Below the pieces are notes generated by a model. That model had not been told where the DNA came from. It saw only the letters and a list, made by a program, of their open reading frames with translations, and made no database searches. DNA of 64,000 nt from Bacteroidia bacterium (lineage in GTDB: Bacteria > Bacteroidota > Bacteroidia > J057): NCBI GenBank assembly GCA_033391075.1, contig JAWPMV010000001.1, positions 7,192,001 through 7,256,000 of the forward strand, in the 5' to 3' direction. Position numbers and translations under genes: made by a program. This document shows, one piece after another, positions 34,010 through 44,220 of this stretch. Every line of letters starts with the position of its first letter. The first letter of the stretch is position 1.

Positions 34010-36727
34010 TTATTTCCCATTTATAATGTATTCGTAATAATTGATGTAATCAACCATTCGTTTCTGCCCATAGGCTACTTTGAAATTGCTATGGCTGATG
34101 TAGAAGACCTTTTCATCCGAACTGGAAATGATCTCTCCAGAGGAGGGGTCTGCTGTGAATGCATCAACATATCCACTGGCATCTTCTACACTTTTAAAAG
34201 TACTGATATAGGGGAGGAGATGCGTTTGCTTATACAGGAAGGCAAATACTTTGAATCTGCTTTGTGCATAGGCTTTTTTGTTGAACTCATTGATGAGTTT
34301 GGTAGCATCAGCCTTGGAAATTTTTTCCTTTCTCACATACATCAGGACAAATATCTTATCCGTTGGTTTTACCTCGGTGGTAAATCCGCGATAAGCGGGA
34401 TTATTAGGATCTCTTTTGGGATCGAGATCGACGGATTCAGATTCCCCGGTAGCTTCACTGATCGGCTTTTTATCTTCCGGAATTCCATTCTGGAGATAAT
34501 TGAGGGTTTTCTGTGCAATGGGAGTAACCTCATGTTCCGGATAGGTATTGACCACCCGCGTGAGGATATTTCTCAAACTATCCTCATCCCCGGTAAATCC
34601 ATAGGACATTCCTCGAATGTAGTGGAGTTTTGCCAGGTCAATGGCTGGATTGTCATTGAACTGAGATTGCGCCAGCAGGTATTCACTGAAACCTAGAGAA
34701 GTTTCATATTGCTTGTCTGCGTAGGCATTAAAGAGGCCTTCATATGCATAAATATAATCCTCTTCATCCTTTTTCAACTCATTGGGGTCTTTACCCAGAA
34801 TGAGGTATGCATAAATGGTTTTAGGGTATTCATTGATGATAATGCTTCGGTGGACCCTGGCCAGTTTATCTCTTTTTTCAGAGTAAAGTTTAAATAAGGC
34901 ATAACGGGTACGCAAGGCATATTCAGATTCTTCAAAACGGTCCAATAAGGTATTGAAGGTTTTGATCGCGGAATCAGGCTCATCAAGTCTTTGGCTATAA
35001 ATCTGCCCCAGTTTGTAAAGGGCTTCCTCTATCATGCCCAAACTCTCTTCTTTCCTTTCCTCTGTGTCGGGAATATCTACATAAAATTTGTAGTTATCTC
35101 CATACTTCTCAAGCATGACACTATCAACGGCAATGGTACTACTACCTCCAGGTCCAGCTTCTTCATTATCTCCTCCTATTCCCCCAATTGCAACAGATGT
35201 TTTATTACTTCGTCGCCAATGATCTGAATTTTGCCGGTTTCCCCATAACTGTTGAAATTGTATTCGACCATTGCTCACAGATCCGGGATTGTCAAAATAC
35301 CATCCGCCTGATCCTCCTTGCTGATTATTTCGATTTCTTTGTTGTTGTTGGTTCTGGAGTAAAGGATTAAAGAAAGGGTCATTATTTTTTAATGCTTCCT
35401 GTTCTTCCAATTGTCTGGCCAGTTCCTCTTTTTTTCGCTTTTCCTCTTCTTTCACCAAAACATCCACAATCTTATCTACTTCTTCTTTGGGCAAGCTCGC
35501 CAGATACAGCATACTGTCCTGATAATGGATGGTATTGATCTGGGTAATGTAGTTTTTGAGGGTTTTTGCTAAAGTGGTGATCTCCTGATATTCGGGAGCA
35601 TCCTGATTGATAGAGGTAGCGGCACTATCATAATAAGCCTGAGCTGTATTGTAGTCCTGAAGTTCGTAAAAATGAATCTGGCCGATCTTATAATAGGACA
35701 GGGCTTTCTGCCGCTGGTTATTCATATTCGATCGGATAGACTCCCTAAGGTATGCAATAGCTTCGTCCTGATTGCCTTTTTTGAGTTCCAGCATCGCAAA
35801 CTCATAATAGATGCGGTCCTGGTATTCTTCATTCTTCTCATCTTTCAGCAGCTTTTTCAAGTAATCCTGGACAATTTGATCATCATCCTTACCTTCCTGA
35901 AAGTCTACATATAAGCGGGCAATCTTCATTTTGGAAATGAAGGTCAGGTAGTAAGTTTCACTGTACTTACTGACCAGTTCAAACTGCTCCAGAGCTTTAG
36001 GGAAATTTTCTGTGGCATCATATAATTGCCCTAAAAGGAAATGGGCCCGGGCTTTTCGCATCCGACCCGTGATATATTCTATATGTTCGGTAAGAATTTT
36101 TAGGGCAGTGGGATAGTCTTCTTTATCTATGGCGAGTTTGGTTCTGAACAGTCCGAGTTCGTCCAGCATTTTATCTTCCAAAATCACGCTATCTGCATAG
36201 AGTAACCTTTCGTCCACAATCTCCGAAGCCACCTCAGGGTTTTCCATTTGGTACTGGGTTTGAGCAATCCAGAACCAGGCCTCAGGTGCGAGTTTGGAGT
36301 CGGGGAAAGAGTCCAGAACAAAATCAAAGTTCTGCAAGGCTTTGTAGTAATCCTGCCTGTAGAACCAGCTTTTTCCATTCAGGAGACGGCACTCATCTAT
36401 GTAGTTTCCATTGGGATGTTTGAAGATCACACGGTCATTTTTCTTGGCGATCTCTTCAAAATCATTTTCAAAGCTTTTTACTTCATCCTTAGATCCGTAG
36501 TAAACAACCTCAATAAATCCCTGTTCAGGATATGAATATTGTGATTCAAGCTTCTTTAGTGTTTCTTCATAGAGGTAATTGGCATTATAATACCCGTTGA
36601 AGTAGGACAGGGAACTATGATATACCCGTGCAGAAAGAGTCTCTTTCTCTTTTGAGCAGGAAATACAAAAAAGCAAACTTAGTATTAAGAGAAAATTTGT
36701 AAGTTTGCCTACGCTCGGTCGTGTCAT
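34010..36727 (-). CDS. sprE: T9SS TPR lipoprotein SprE/PorW
   Basis: A 905-aa protein needed for type IX secretion and gliding. Lipoprotein signal with CISC (Cys24). Then SLSYFNGYYNANYLYEETL, the start typical of PorW/SprE, followed by many TPR units (for example KALQNFDFVLDSFPDSKLAP, KALEQFELVSKYSETYYL, DSAIKTFNTLLDRFEESEYA). A low-complexity stretch about 440-530 is rich in Asn, Gln, Gly and Ser. The C-terminus is a small alpha/beta domain (KIFVLMYVRKEKISKADATK ... YGQKRMVDYINYYEYI). It sits back to back with the M23/bactofilin/ATP-synthase cluster, an arrangement recurring in Bacteroidota. Confidence 0.9.
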   Translation of the reverse strand: MTRPSVGKLTNFLLILSLLFCISCSKEKETLSARVYHSSLSYFNGYYNANYLYEETLKKLESQYSYPEQGFIEVVYYGSKDEVKSFENDFEEIAKKNDRVIFKHPNGNYIDECRLLNGKSWFYRQDYYKALQNFDFVLDSFPDSKLAPEAWFWIAQTQYQMENPEVASEIVDERLLYADSVILEDKMLDELGLFRTKLAIDKEDYPTALKILTEHIEYITGRMRKARAHFLLGQLYDATENFPKALEQFELVSKYSETYYLTFISKMKIARLYVDFQEGKDDDQIVQDYLKKLLKDEKNEEYQDRIYYEFAMLELKKGNQDEAIAYLRESIRSNMNNQRQKALSYYKIGQIHFYELQDYNTAQAYYDSAATSINQDAPEYQEITTLAKTLKNYITQINTIHYQDSMLYLASLPKEEVDKIVDVLVKEEEKRKKEELARQLEEQEALKNNDPFFNPLLQNQQQQRNRNNQQGGSGGWYFDNPGSVSNGRIQFQQLWGNRQNSDHWRRSNKTSVAIGGIGGDNEEAGPGGSSTIAVDSVMLEKYGDNYKFYVDIPDTEERKEESLGMIEEALYKLGQIYSQRLDEPDSAIKTFNTLLDRFEESEYALRTRYALFKLYSEKRDKLARVHRSIIINEYPKTIYAYLILGKDPNELKKDEEDYIYAYEGLFNAYADKQYETSLGFSEYLLAQSQFNDNPAIDLAKLHYIRGMSYGFTGDEDSLRNILTRVVNTYPEHEVTPIAQKTLNYLQNGIPEDKKPISEATGESESVDLDPKRDPNNPAYRGFTTEVKPTDKIFVLMYVRKEKISKADATKLINEFNKKAYAQSRFKVFAFLYKQTHLLPYISTFKSVEDASGYVDAFTADPSSGEIISSSDEKVFYISHSNFKVAYGQKRMVDYINYYEYIINGK

Positions 36728-36767
36728 GTTTACAAATTAAGAAGATTCTTTTTAGAAAAAGAATGCA

Positions 36768-36775
36768 CAAATATA
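36768..36775 (-). promoter_or_regulatory. TATATTTG -7 box of sprE
   Basis: Read on the minus strand the bases are TATATTTG, an exact TAnnTTTG match, 40 bp before the sprE ATG (36727). It lies in the 77-bp divergent gap shared with the M23 peptidase gene. Confidence 0.4.
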
Positions 36776-36804
36776 TCCATATCCTGTAGCAAGCTAAAAC
36801 GTTT

Positions 36805-37716
36805 ATGTTGCGAAACTTTTACAAGCAAATAAAAGCGCGATTAACCAAACAATACAGGGTAGAACTAATTGATGATCTCACCCTTTCCCAATCGAAGCAG
36901 CTCTTTCTTAAACCTATTACGGTAGGATGGGTTGTGGGTTTATTGTTTTTAGGAATCGTAGGTGGGACAATCGTGATGTTTGTCTTCACACCTGCCTTGC
37001 ACCAGTTAATCCCAAATTACCGCCCACCTGCAGAAGTAGCGCAGGAGAAGGCGGAGATTGATTCTATGGTGAATGAGATGGAGAAAAAGATCAATGAGTT
37101 TGAATTGTATGAAGCAAGTCTCAAGGCCGCTACGGGTACAGATACTTCTGCATTCAATTTTGATCAGAGTCGTTTGGATGAGCTTATTGAGGCACAAGGC
37201 AACATTGATCCGGGAACAGGATCTGAAAACTTGGGGGAAATTGTGGAATATGCAGGAAATCCCGATGAAAATGGTGCAGGTCCCACGCAAGTTGTTTATA
37301 TTACAAAACCGGGTAAAGCCGAGATAGAATCTCAGCAAGCGCTGGTAAATTTGTTCCCCCCCCTCATGGGAACAGTAGAAGATACATTCAGGGTAGGTTC
37401 TGGCCACCTGGGGATCGACATTAGCTCAAAGGAAAATTCAATAATCAAGTCTATTTCGGAAGGATTTGTCGTAATTTCCGAATATTCCGTAGAAAATGGC
37501 TGGGTTATTGGTGTAGTAAGTAAAGGCAACGTATTGTCCTTTTATAAGCACAATAGCCGCTTGCTCAAAAAAGTAGGTACATACGTCTATAAAGGGGAAC
37601 CCATTGCGGTCATTGGTAACACGGGGGAAAACTCTACAGGCATACACCTTCACTTAGAAATATGGCATAATGGAATTCCGGTAAATCCGGAGAATTATAT
37701 AGAAATTAACTCATAG
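36805..37716 (+). CDS. M23-family peptidoglycan endopeptidase
   Basis: A 303-aa protein: short basic cytoplasmic start, one membrane helix (about 36-57), a coiled region (78-108) and a C-terminal LytM/M23 domain. Metal ligands are visible as HLGID (His and Asp) and HLHLE (HxH), with GNTGENSTG before the latter. It should cut peptide cross-links in the wall, or act as a scaffold if regulated. The bactofilin gene follows 12 bp later; M23-bactofilin pairs are common and in other bacteria shape the cell wall locally. Divergent from sprE. Confidence 0.9.
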   Translation: MLRNFYKQIKARLTKQYRVELIDDLTLSQSKQLFLKPITVGWVVGLLFLGIVGGTIVMFVFTPALHQLIPNYRPPAEVAQEKAEIDSMVNEMEKKINEFELYEASLKAATGTDTSAFNFDQSRLDELIEAQGNIDPGTGSENLGEIVEYAGNPDENGAGPTQVVYITKPGKAEIESQQALVNLFPPLMGTVEDTFRVGSGHLGIDISSKENSIIKSISEGFVVISEYSVENGWVIGVVSKGNVLSFYKHNSRLLKKVGTYVYKGEPIAVIGNTGENSTGIHLHLEIWHNGIPVNPENYIEINS

Positions 37717-37728
37717 TCAAAACTTCAT

Positions 37729-38241
37729 ATGTTCGGAAACAAAAACGATAGTAACCGCACCTCAATGAACTCCTCTAGCTCTTCATCCAAATCATCAGAA
37801 ATGCGCCGTAATATCATTTCTGAAGGCACAGTCGTCGTAGGTAACATCAATGCAGAGGGCGACCTCCGCGTAGAAGGAAAAGTTATCGGTACCCTGGTTT
37901 GTAACTCCAAGCTGGTTGTTAGCGGAACAGGTTATATCGAAGGAAATGTTGATTCTCGTGTAGCTACAGTTGAAGGCGAGATCAAGGGAAACGTGGTTAC
38001 CCGTGAACTTCTGACCATTGACAAAACAGGTAAAATCTTCGGAGACATTTTCACCCAGAAGCTGGTTGTACAAATGGGTGCTATCTTCACCGGTAGTAGC
38101 AAAATGGCCGAAGCTGCCAAAGATATGCTCACAAAAACTCCTGAGCGCGCGAAGGATTTACTGGCCAAGTCTAGCAGCCGTCCGGTAAATACACCTCCTT
38201 CTTCTCAGCAGCGTCCAGAGAAAGTGGGCAAAGCTAGCTAA
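37729..38241 (+). CDS. Bactofilin (polymer-forming cytoskeletal protein)
   Basis: A 170-aa protein with the bactofilin core at about 28-125: short repeating strands such as GTVVVGNINAEGDLRVEGKVIG, GTGYIEGNVDSRVATVEGEI and GDIFTQKLVVQMGAIFTG form a right-handed beta-helix. Flexible Ser-rich N-terminal and Pro/Ser-rich C-terminal tails flank it. Bactofilins polymerise without nucleotides beneath the inner membrane and place wall enzymes such as the adjoining M23 peptidase. Its stop overlaps the start of the next gene by one base. Confidence 0.93.
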   Translation: MFGNKNDSNRTSMNSSSSSSKSSEMRRNIISEGTVVVGNINAEGDLRVEGKVIGTLVCNSKLVVSGTGYIEGNVDSRVATVEGEIKGNVVTRELLTIDKTGKIFGDIFTQKLVVQMGAIFTGSSKMAEAAKDMLTKTPERAKDLLAKSSSRPVNTPPSSQQRPEKVGKAS

Positions 38242-38453
38242 TGAAAGAAGACAAAAAGAAAAAAGACGTCACGCAATCTTATATGAAATATGCAGGCCTG
38301 GGCTTCGAGTTCCTGGCCTGCGTTCTTGTGTTCATGGGTCTGGGCTATGGCCTGGATCAATGGGTCGGCACAGAAAAACCCTGGTTTTTATTGGTCTGCC
38401 TTGTTTTTGGATGCGTTGCGGGTATATATTTGCTGGTCAAAAGACTTAGTTAA
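38241..38453 (+). CDS. AtpZ/AtpI-family small membrane protein
   Basis: A 70-aa protein with two transmembrane helices (about 16-38 and 46-66): KYAGLGFEFLACVLVFMGLGYGLDQW and PWFLLVCLVFGCVAGIYLL, the pattern of AtpZ (F0F1-ATPase assembly/putative Mg/Ca transporter gene) located ahead of ATP synthase genes. TAATG overlap with bactofilin implies coupled translation. The next gene is a four-helix protein that would be the AtpI-like partner. Confidence 0.85.
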   Translation: MKEDKKKKDVTQSYMKYAGLGFEFLACVLVFMGLGYGLDQWVGTEKPWFLLVCLVFGCVAGIYLLVKRLS

Positions 38454-38468
38454 GCAAATTACCTTATT

Positions 38469-38843
38469 GTGAGCATAGCTCGATTCATCCTTTTCTCCCT
38501 CCTTATTGCTGCCTTCCTGGTACTTACCGCTTATGTGGCCCAACAATACTGGCTTCCCAGCATAAGTTTTCCTGCAATGTCTATTGCAGTTTTGGTGAGT
38601 CTTATCACTACCAATCTTGCCTATTCTATCAATTTTAAGAACCTTTTTAAAGGCAACAGAAGCTTCATTTCTGCCTTGCTTGTGGCTATGACCAGCAAGA
38701 TGATCATCGGCATCATATCTATCCTCTATGTAGCCATTCAATACACCGATCAAATAAAAGAATACGTTACCGCATACTTTCTTTCGTATTTTGCTTTCAC
38801 TGCATTTGAAGTTTATAGCTTAATGCGTAAATTGCGCGCCTAA
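38469..38843 (+). CDS. Four-helix membrane protein, AtpI-like position
   Basis: A 124-aa protein with four hydrophobic helices, starting at GTG 38469. It lies between the AtpZ-type gene and atpB, where many ATP synthase operons encode subunit I (AtpI), a four-helix protein that helps assemble the c-ring. Sequence similarity to AtpI is not evident by eye, so the assignment rests on position and topology. No close ATG fits. Confidence 0.7.
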   Translation: MSIARFILFSLLIAAFLVLTAYVAQQYWLPSISFPAMSIAVLVSLITTNLAYSINFKNLFKGNRSFISALLVAMTSKMIIGIISILYVAIQYTDQIKEYVTAYFLSYFAFTAFEVYSLMRKLRA

Positions 38844-38883
38844 TTCAGTATCGCTATATATAAAGCACGAAAAACACTCTTAG

Positions 38884-40277
<1,394 letters not shown>

Positions 40278-40285
40278 GACACTGA

Positions 40286-40325
40286 GCAGGATTCCTGGGG
40301 AATGCCCAGGGACCTGCCTGGTTTT
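40286..40325 (+). promoter_or_regulatory. Two-step hairpin between atpE and atpF
   Basis: GCAGG (40286-40290) pairs with CCTGC (40313-40317) and CCTGGG (40294-40299) with CCCAGG (40305-40310), loop GAATG. A run of five T residues follows at 40322. It could be a partial terminator or a 3' stabiliser that raises subunit c output over the genes behind it. Confidence 0.6.
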
Positions 40326-40362
40326 TACTTTGAATAATAATTAGACCCTATACTATAGATAT

Positions 40363-40857
40363 ATGGAACTGTTAATGCCCCAATTGGGATTGTTCACCTG
40401 GACCTTGATCATCTTTCTGGTCTTCTTCTTCATTCTGAGGAAAATGGCCTGGAAGCCCATTCTTAATGCGCTTAGTGAGCGTGAAGAAAGCATCGAGAAC
40501 TCTCTACAGGAAGCTGCCAAAGCACGTGAAGAGATGTCTAAACTCAATGCTGAGAATGAAGCTTTGCTGAAAGAAGCGCGTCAGGAAAAGGACAAAATCC
40601 TGAAGGAAGCCAATGCAATGAAAGACCAGATCATTGCTGACGCTAAAAAAGCTGCTGCTGATGTGGCAACTGTAGAGCGTGAAAAAGCCAAAGCTCAAAT
40701 TGATGCTGAGAAAAATGCAGCACTTGCTGAGATCAAACAGACTGCTGCTACAATAGCAGTACAAGTTTCCGAGCAGATCCTTCGCAAAGAATTCTCAGAT
40801 AAAGGCGCTCAGTCTGCTTTTGCTGAAAAGCTTATCTCTGAACTAAACAGCAACTAA
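40363..40857 (+). CDS. atpF: F0F1 ATP synthase subunit b
   Basis: A 164-aa stator protein: one N-terminal transmembrane helix (GLFTWTLIIFLVFFFIL), then WKPILNALSEREESIENSL and a long, Lys/Glu/Ala-rich amphipathic helix up to the C-terminus that dimerises and binds delta. Follows the usual a-c-b order. About 85 bp separate it from atpE, occupied by the hairpin. Confidence 0.94.
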   Translation: MELLMPQLGLFTWTLIIFLVFFFILRKMAWKPILNALSEREESIENSLQEAAKAREEMSKLNAENEALLKEARQEKDKILKEANAMKDQIIADAKKAAADVATVEREKAKAQIDAEKNAALAEIKQTAATIAVQVSEQILRKEFSDKGAQSAFAEKLISELNSN

Positions 40858-40881
40858 TCCAATACTTCTAATAGAAAAATC

Positions 40882-41424
40882 ATGGTAGAAGATAGAATTG
40901 GATATAGATACGCGAAATCCATCTTTGGACTTGCCGAGGAAAAGAAGATGCTCGACAAAGTGCAGACGGATATGGAGACCATTTCACAGGTTTGTACAGC
41001 AAGCCCCGATCTGGTAGCTATGCTCAATAGCCCTTTGATCAGCATGGGTAAAAAAGAAAATATCGTTAAGGCGGTATTTGAAAAGATTTTTACTTCTGAA
41101 TTGGCTCCCTTGCTTACCCAGATGTTGGTGAGAAAAGGACGAGAAATGTATCTGCCTCATGTAGCAAGTGCATTTATCAAACTGTATGATGATTCCAAAG
41201 GAGTTGAAAGGGGCACCCTGGTTTCTGCACACAAACTAAGTAGCAAAGAAGAGAAGGCAATCCAGACTGCGATGGAAGAAAAGATCGGTAAGAAACTTGA
41301 TTTGACGATAGAAGTTGATCCTGAGCTTATCGGTGGCTTCGTATTGAAAGTAGGAGATAAACTCTTCGACGGTAGTGTTTCTTCTTCCTTGAGAAGGATC
41401 AAACAAGAACTGACAAAAAGATAA
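40882..41424 (+). CDS. atpH: F0F1 ATP synthase subunit delta
   Basis: A 180-aa protein linking the b dimer to the alpha/beta head. It starts with DRIGYRYAKSIFGLAEE, the helical N-terminal domain that caps alpha, and ends with the typical DPELIGGFVLKVGDKLFDGSVSSSLRRIK. Start codon ATG 40882, 24 bp behind atpF. Confidence 0.94.
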   Translation: MVEDRIGYRYAKSIFGLAEEKKMLDKVQTDMETISQVCTASPDLVAMLNSPLISMGKKENIVKAVFEKIFTSELAPLLTQMLVRKGREMYLPHVASAFIKLYDDSKGVERGTLVSAHKLSSKEEKAIQTAMEEKIGKKLDLTIEVDPELIGGFVLKVGDKLFDGSVSSSLRRIKQELTKR

Positions 41425-41431
41425 AAATTGA

Positions 41432-41471
41432 CCGGCTTAAAGCAGATTGAAACACACAGATTGTAAGCCGG
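41432..41471 (+). promoter_or_regulatory. Hairpin between atpH and atpA
   Basis: CCGGCTTA (41432-41439) pairs perfectly with TAAGCCGG (41464-41471) across a 24-base loop, immediately after the atpH stop and 43 bp before atpA. No T-tract follows. May mark an mRNA-processing point between F0 and F1 cistrons. Confidence 0.5.
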
Positions 41472-41513
41472 CACTTTATATAAATATTCAAAATCCAATA
41501 ATTCTAATTTAAT

Positions 41514-43091
41514 ATGGCAGCGGTTAGACCAGACGAAGTTTCTGCAATCTTGCGAGAGCAGCTATCAAACTTCAAATCCGAAGCAGAACTGGAAGAGACC
41601 GGGACGGTACTCCAGATCGGTGACGGTATTGCCCGTATATACGGCCTGACTAAAGTACAGGCTGGTGAGTTGATCGAATTTGAAACCGGCCTTAAAGGCA
41701 TGGTACTTAACCTGGAAGAAGACAATGTAGGTGCGGTACTCTTCGGTGATTCTGAAGGAATCAAAGAAGGAGACAATGTACGCCGTACCGGTAAGATTGC
41801 TTCTTTGCAAGTAGGTGAAGGTCTTTTGGGAAGGGTTATCAACCCACTAGGTGAGCCTATCGACGGTAAAGGACCTATTTCTGGAGAACTTTATGAGTCT
41901 CCTTATGAGCGTAAAGCTCCCGGGGTAATCTTCCGTGAGCCTGTTACAGAGCCTCTTCAAACAGGATTGAAGTCTATCGACTCCATGATTCCTATCGGTA
42001 GAGGACAGCGTGAATTGATCATTGGCGACCGCCAGACTGGAAAGACTGCGATCGCGATTGATACAATCATTAACCAAAAAGAATTTTACGATAAGGGAGA
42101 ACCCGTATTCTGTGTATATGTAGCGATTGGACAAAAAGCTTCTACTGTAGCACAGGTAGTAAAATCACTGGAAGACGGAGGAGCGATGCCTTATACGGTT
42201 ATCGTTGCTGCTCCGGCTTCAACTCCCGCTCCTCTTCAATTCTTCGCTCCATTTGCGGGTGCTGCGATTGGAGAATTTTTCCGCGATACCGGTCGCGCTG
42301 CTTTGGCCATCTATGATGACCTTTCCAAGCAAGCGGTTGCTTATCGTGAAGTATCCCTCCTGCTTCGTCGTCCTCCTGGTCGTGAGGCATATCCCGGGGA
42401 TGTATTCTATCTTCACAGCCGTTTATTGGAGCGTGCTGCAAAAGTTATCAATAATGATGAACTGGCCTCTCAAATGAATGATGTTCCTGAGTCTTTCAAA
42501 GGAATCGTAAAAGGAGGAGGATCGCTTACTGCACTCCCAATTATCGAAACTCAGGAAGGGGACGTTTCTGCTTATATCCCAACCAACGTAATTTCGATTA
42601 CAGATGGGCAGATCTTCCTGGAGTCTAACCTTTTCAATGCAGGTATTCGTCCCGCAGTAAACGTAGGTATCTCAGTATCTCGTGTGGGTGGTTCTGCACA
42701 GATCAAGCCTATGAAAAAAGTTGCAGGTACCCTAAAACTGAGCCTTGCTCAGTACCGTGAATTGGAAGCATTTGCGCGTTTCGGTTCTGATTTGGATAAA
42801 GCAACTCAACTTCAGCTGGAAAGAGGAAAGCGTAACGTACAGCTTCTGATCCAAAAGCAATATAGCCCGGTATCCGTTGAAGAGCAGGTAGCTTCTATCT
42901 ATGCTGCATCTAAAGGATTTCTGGACAATGTTCCTGTAAATAAAGTAGACGCATTTGAAACGGCACTTATTCAGGAATTGAAACATAATCATGCTTCTGT
43001 ATTGGAGCAAATCCGCGATAAAAAGTGGACAGACGACATTCAGGCTAAACTATCTGAAGTCGCAGGAGAAGTTGCTAAATCATTTGCATAA
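41514..43091 (+). CDS. atpA: F0F1 ATP synthase subunit alpha
   Basis: A 525-aa nucleotide-binding, non-catalytic subunit of the F1 head. Seen: [20 protein letters not shown]-loop GDRQTGKT (171-178), [17 protein letters not shown], the ATPase signature [17 protein letters not shown], and a C-terminal helical domain. Its stop overlaps the atpG start by one base. The beta and epsilon genes are not here; Bacteroidota usually keep atpD-atpC at another locus. Confidence 0.97.
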   Translation: MAAVRPDEVSAILREQLSNFKSEAELEETGTVLQIGDGIARIYGLTKVQAGELIEFETGLKGMVLNLEEDNVGAVLFGDSEGIKEGDNVRRTGKIASLQVGEGLLGRVINPLGEPIDGKGPISGELYESPYERKAPGVIFREPVTEPLQTGLKSIDSMIPIGRGQRELIIGDRQTGKTAIAIDTIINQKEFYDKGEPVFCVYVAIGQKASTVAQVVKSLEDGGAMPYTVIVAAPASTPAPLQFFAPFAGAAIGEFFRDTGRAALAIYDDLSKQAVAYREVSLLLRRPPGREAYPGDVFYLHSRLLERAAKVINNDELASQMNDVPESFKGIVKGGGSLTALPIIETQEGDVSAYIPTNVISITDGQIFLESNLFNAGIRPAVNVGISVSRVGGSAQIKPMKKVAGTLKLSLAQYRELEAFARFGSDLDKATQLQLERGKRNVQLLIQKQYSPVSVEEQVASIYAASKGFLDNVPVNKVDAFETALIQELKHNHASVLEQIRDKKWTDDIQAKLSEVAGEVAKSFA

Positions 43092-43987
43092 TGGCGAATC
43101 TTAAAGAAATACGACTGCGCATCAAGTCGGTACAGAGTACACAGCAGGTGACCAAGGCCATGAAAATGGTTGCAGCCGCCAAATTGCGTCGTGCTCAGGA
43201 CCGTATGTTGCAGCTTCGTCCTTATTCTGCCAAACTCTCCGAAATTATCGGCAATGTGGTTTCTTCGGTAAATCCGGAAGAGATCCCAAGCAAATTGGTG
43301 GATGTTCGCGAAGTAAACAATATTCTTGTTCTGGTCATTACCTCAAACAGAGGTCTGGCCGGTCCTTTCAATGCCAATATCATCAAAGAAACCGTGGCAT
43401 TCCTTAAGGAAAAGCATGGCGGTGATTTGGATGCCGGAAAGGTGCAGTTTATGTGCCTGGGGAGAAAAGGACATGAATTTTTCAAGAAGAGAGGCTATGA
43501 AGTAAATGGAGATAATTTTGATGTCTTCACTAAACTCTCTTTCGAAAAGGTCAATGAAGTAGTTGACCTTGTATTTGGAAAATTCGAATCAGGAGAAGTT
43601 GACAAAGTATATGTCGCTTATAATGAGTTCAAGAATGTAATGTCTCAGATCAAGCGGGTTGAACCTCTGCTTCCTTTAGCCGTCAGTAATTTGGGCGAAG
43701 AGGAAGAAGAGAGTAGTACCAAAGCTGATTATATCTTTGAGCCAGACCGGGAAGAAATCCTGATGGAACTGATTCCTAAGGCACTTAGAACTCAGGTCTT
43801 TCAAGCAGTATTGGAATCCAATGCTTCTGAGCATGGAGCGAGGATGGTAGCGATGGATACCGCTACAGAAAATGCTGAAGATCTGCTGAAAAGTCTGAAA
43901 ATTAGCTATAACAAAGCCCGTCAGGCATCTATTACGACTGAGATCCTTGAGATCTCTGCTGGTGCAGCCGCACTGGAGGCGCAATAG
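43091..43987 (+). CDS. atpG: F0F1 ATP synthase subunit gamma
   Basis: A 298-aa central stalk. N-terminal coiled helix LKEIRLRIKSVQSTQQVTKAMKMVAAAKL-type start (seen as NLKEIRLRIKSVQSTQQVTK), ITSNRGLAGPFNANI in the Rossmann-like centre, and the C-terminal MDTATENAEDLL with ARQASITTEILEISAGAAAL that inserts into the alpha/beta ring. Last gene of the operon; terminator at 44021. Confidence 0.96.
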   Translation: MANLKEIRLRIKSVQSTQQVTKAMKMVAAAKLRRAQDRMLQLRPYSAKLSEIIGNVVSSVNPEEIPSKLVDVREVNNILVLVITSNRGLAGPFNANIIKETVAFLKEKHGGDLDAGKVQFMCLGRKGHEFFKKRGYEVNGDNFDVFTKLSFEKVNEVVDLVFGKFESGEVDKVYVAYNEFKNVMSQIKRVEPLLPLAVSNLGEEEEESSTKADYIFEPDREEILMELIPKALRTQVFQAVLESNASEHGARMVAMDTATENAEDLLKSLKISYNKARQASITTEILEISAGAAALEAQ

Positions 43988-44020
43988 ATTCGAAATCGAA
44001 TTAAGAATTATTGGATATAT

Positions 44021-44057
44021 ATGCCGATACCGAAAGGTATCGGCATTTTTGTTTTTT
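44021..44057 (+). terminator. Terminator of the ATP synthase operon
   Basis: ATGCCGATACC (44021-44031) and GGTATCGGCAT (44036-44046) make a perfect 11-bp stem closed by a GAAA tetraloop, then TTTTTGTTTTTT. Lies 34 bp after the atpG stop. Confidence 0.95.
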
Positions 44058-44059
44058 GG

Positions 44060-44088
44060 GTCATCTCGAAGTTTGGGCTGAGGATGAC
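44060..44088. repeat. Short GTCAT...ATGAC repeat relic
   Basis: Opens GTCATCTCGAAGTTTGG, identical to the first 17 bases (after C) of the 134-bp tandem units at 28427, and ends GAGGATGAC like their third copy, with the whole interior lost. A solo, internally deleted member of that family. Confidence 0.6.
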
Positions 44089-44120
44089 ACGACTTTTCCT
44101 TATTGGCCTTAAACAGAATT

Positions 44121-44206
44121 GTCATCCCGGCCTTAATTCAAGAGCCGGGATCTCTGGTAAATATAAGTAAGCAAGAGGTCCCGGACATCTGGTAGATTCC
44201 GGGATG
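44121..44206. repeat. GTCATCCCGG inverted-repeat element split by the IS
   Basis: Left arm GTCATCCCGG (44121-44130). The right arm reads CCGGGATG (44199-44206) and would be completed by AC at 45415-45416 beyond the insertion sequence, giving CCGGGATGAC, the perfect complement of the left arm. Internal GAGCCGGGATCTCTGG and GAGGTCCCGGACATCTGG are further related pieces. Confidence 0.7.
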
Positions 44207-44220
44207 TACTGTAGTAAAAG

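Noticed and set aside
43988-44220. Deletion of atpD and atpC by the IS insertion
   Set aside because: A strong terminator directly follows atpG before any repeat or IS sequence, and Bacteroidota usually carry atpD-atpC at a separate locus.
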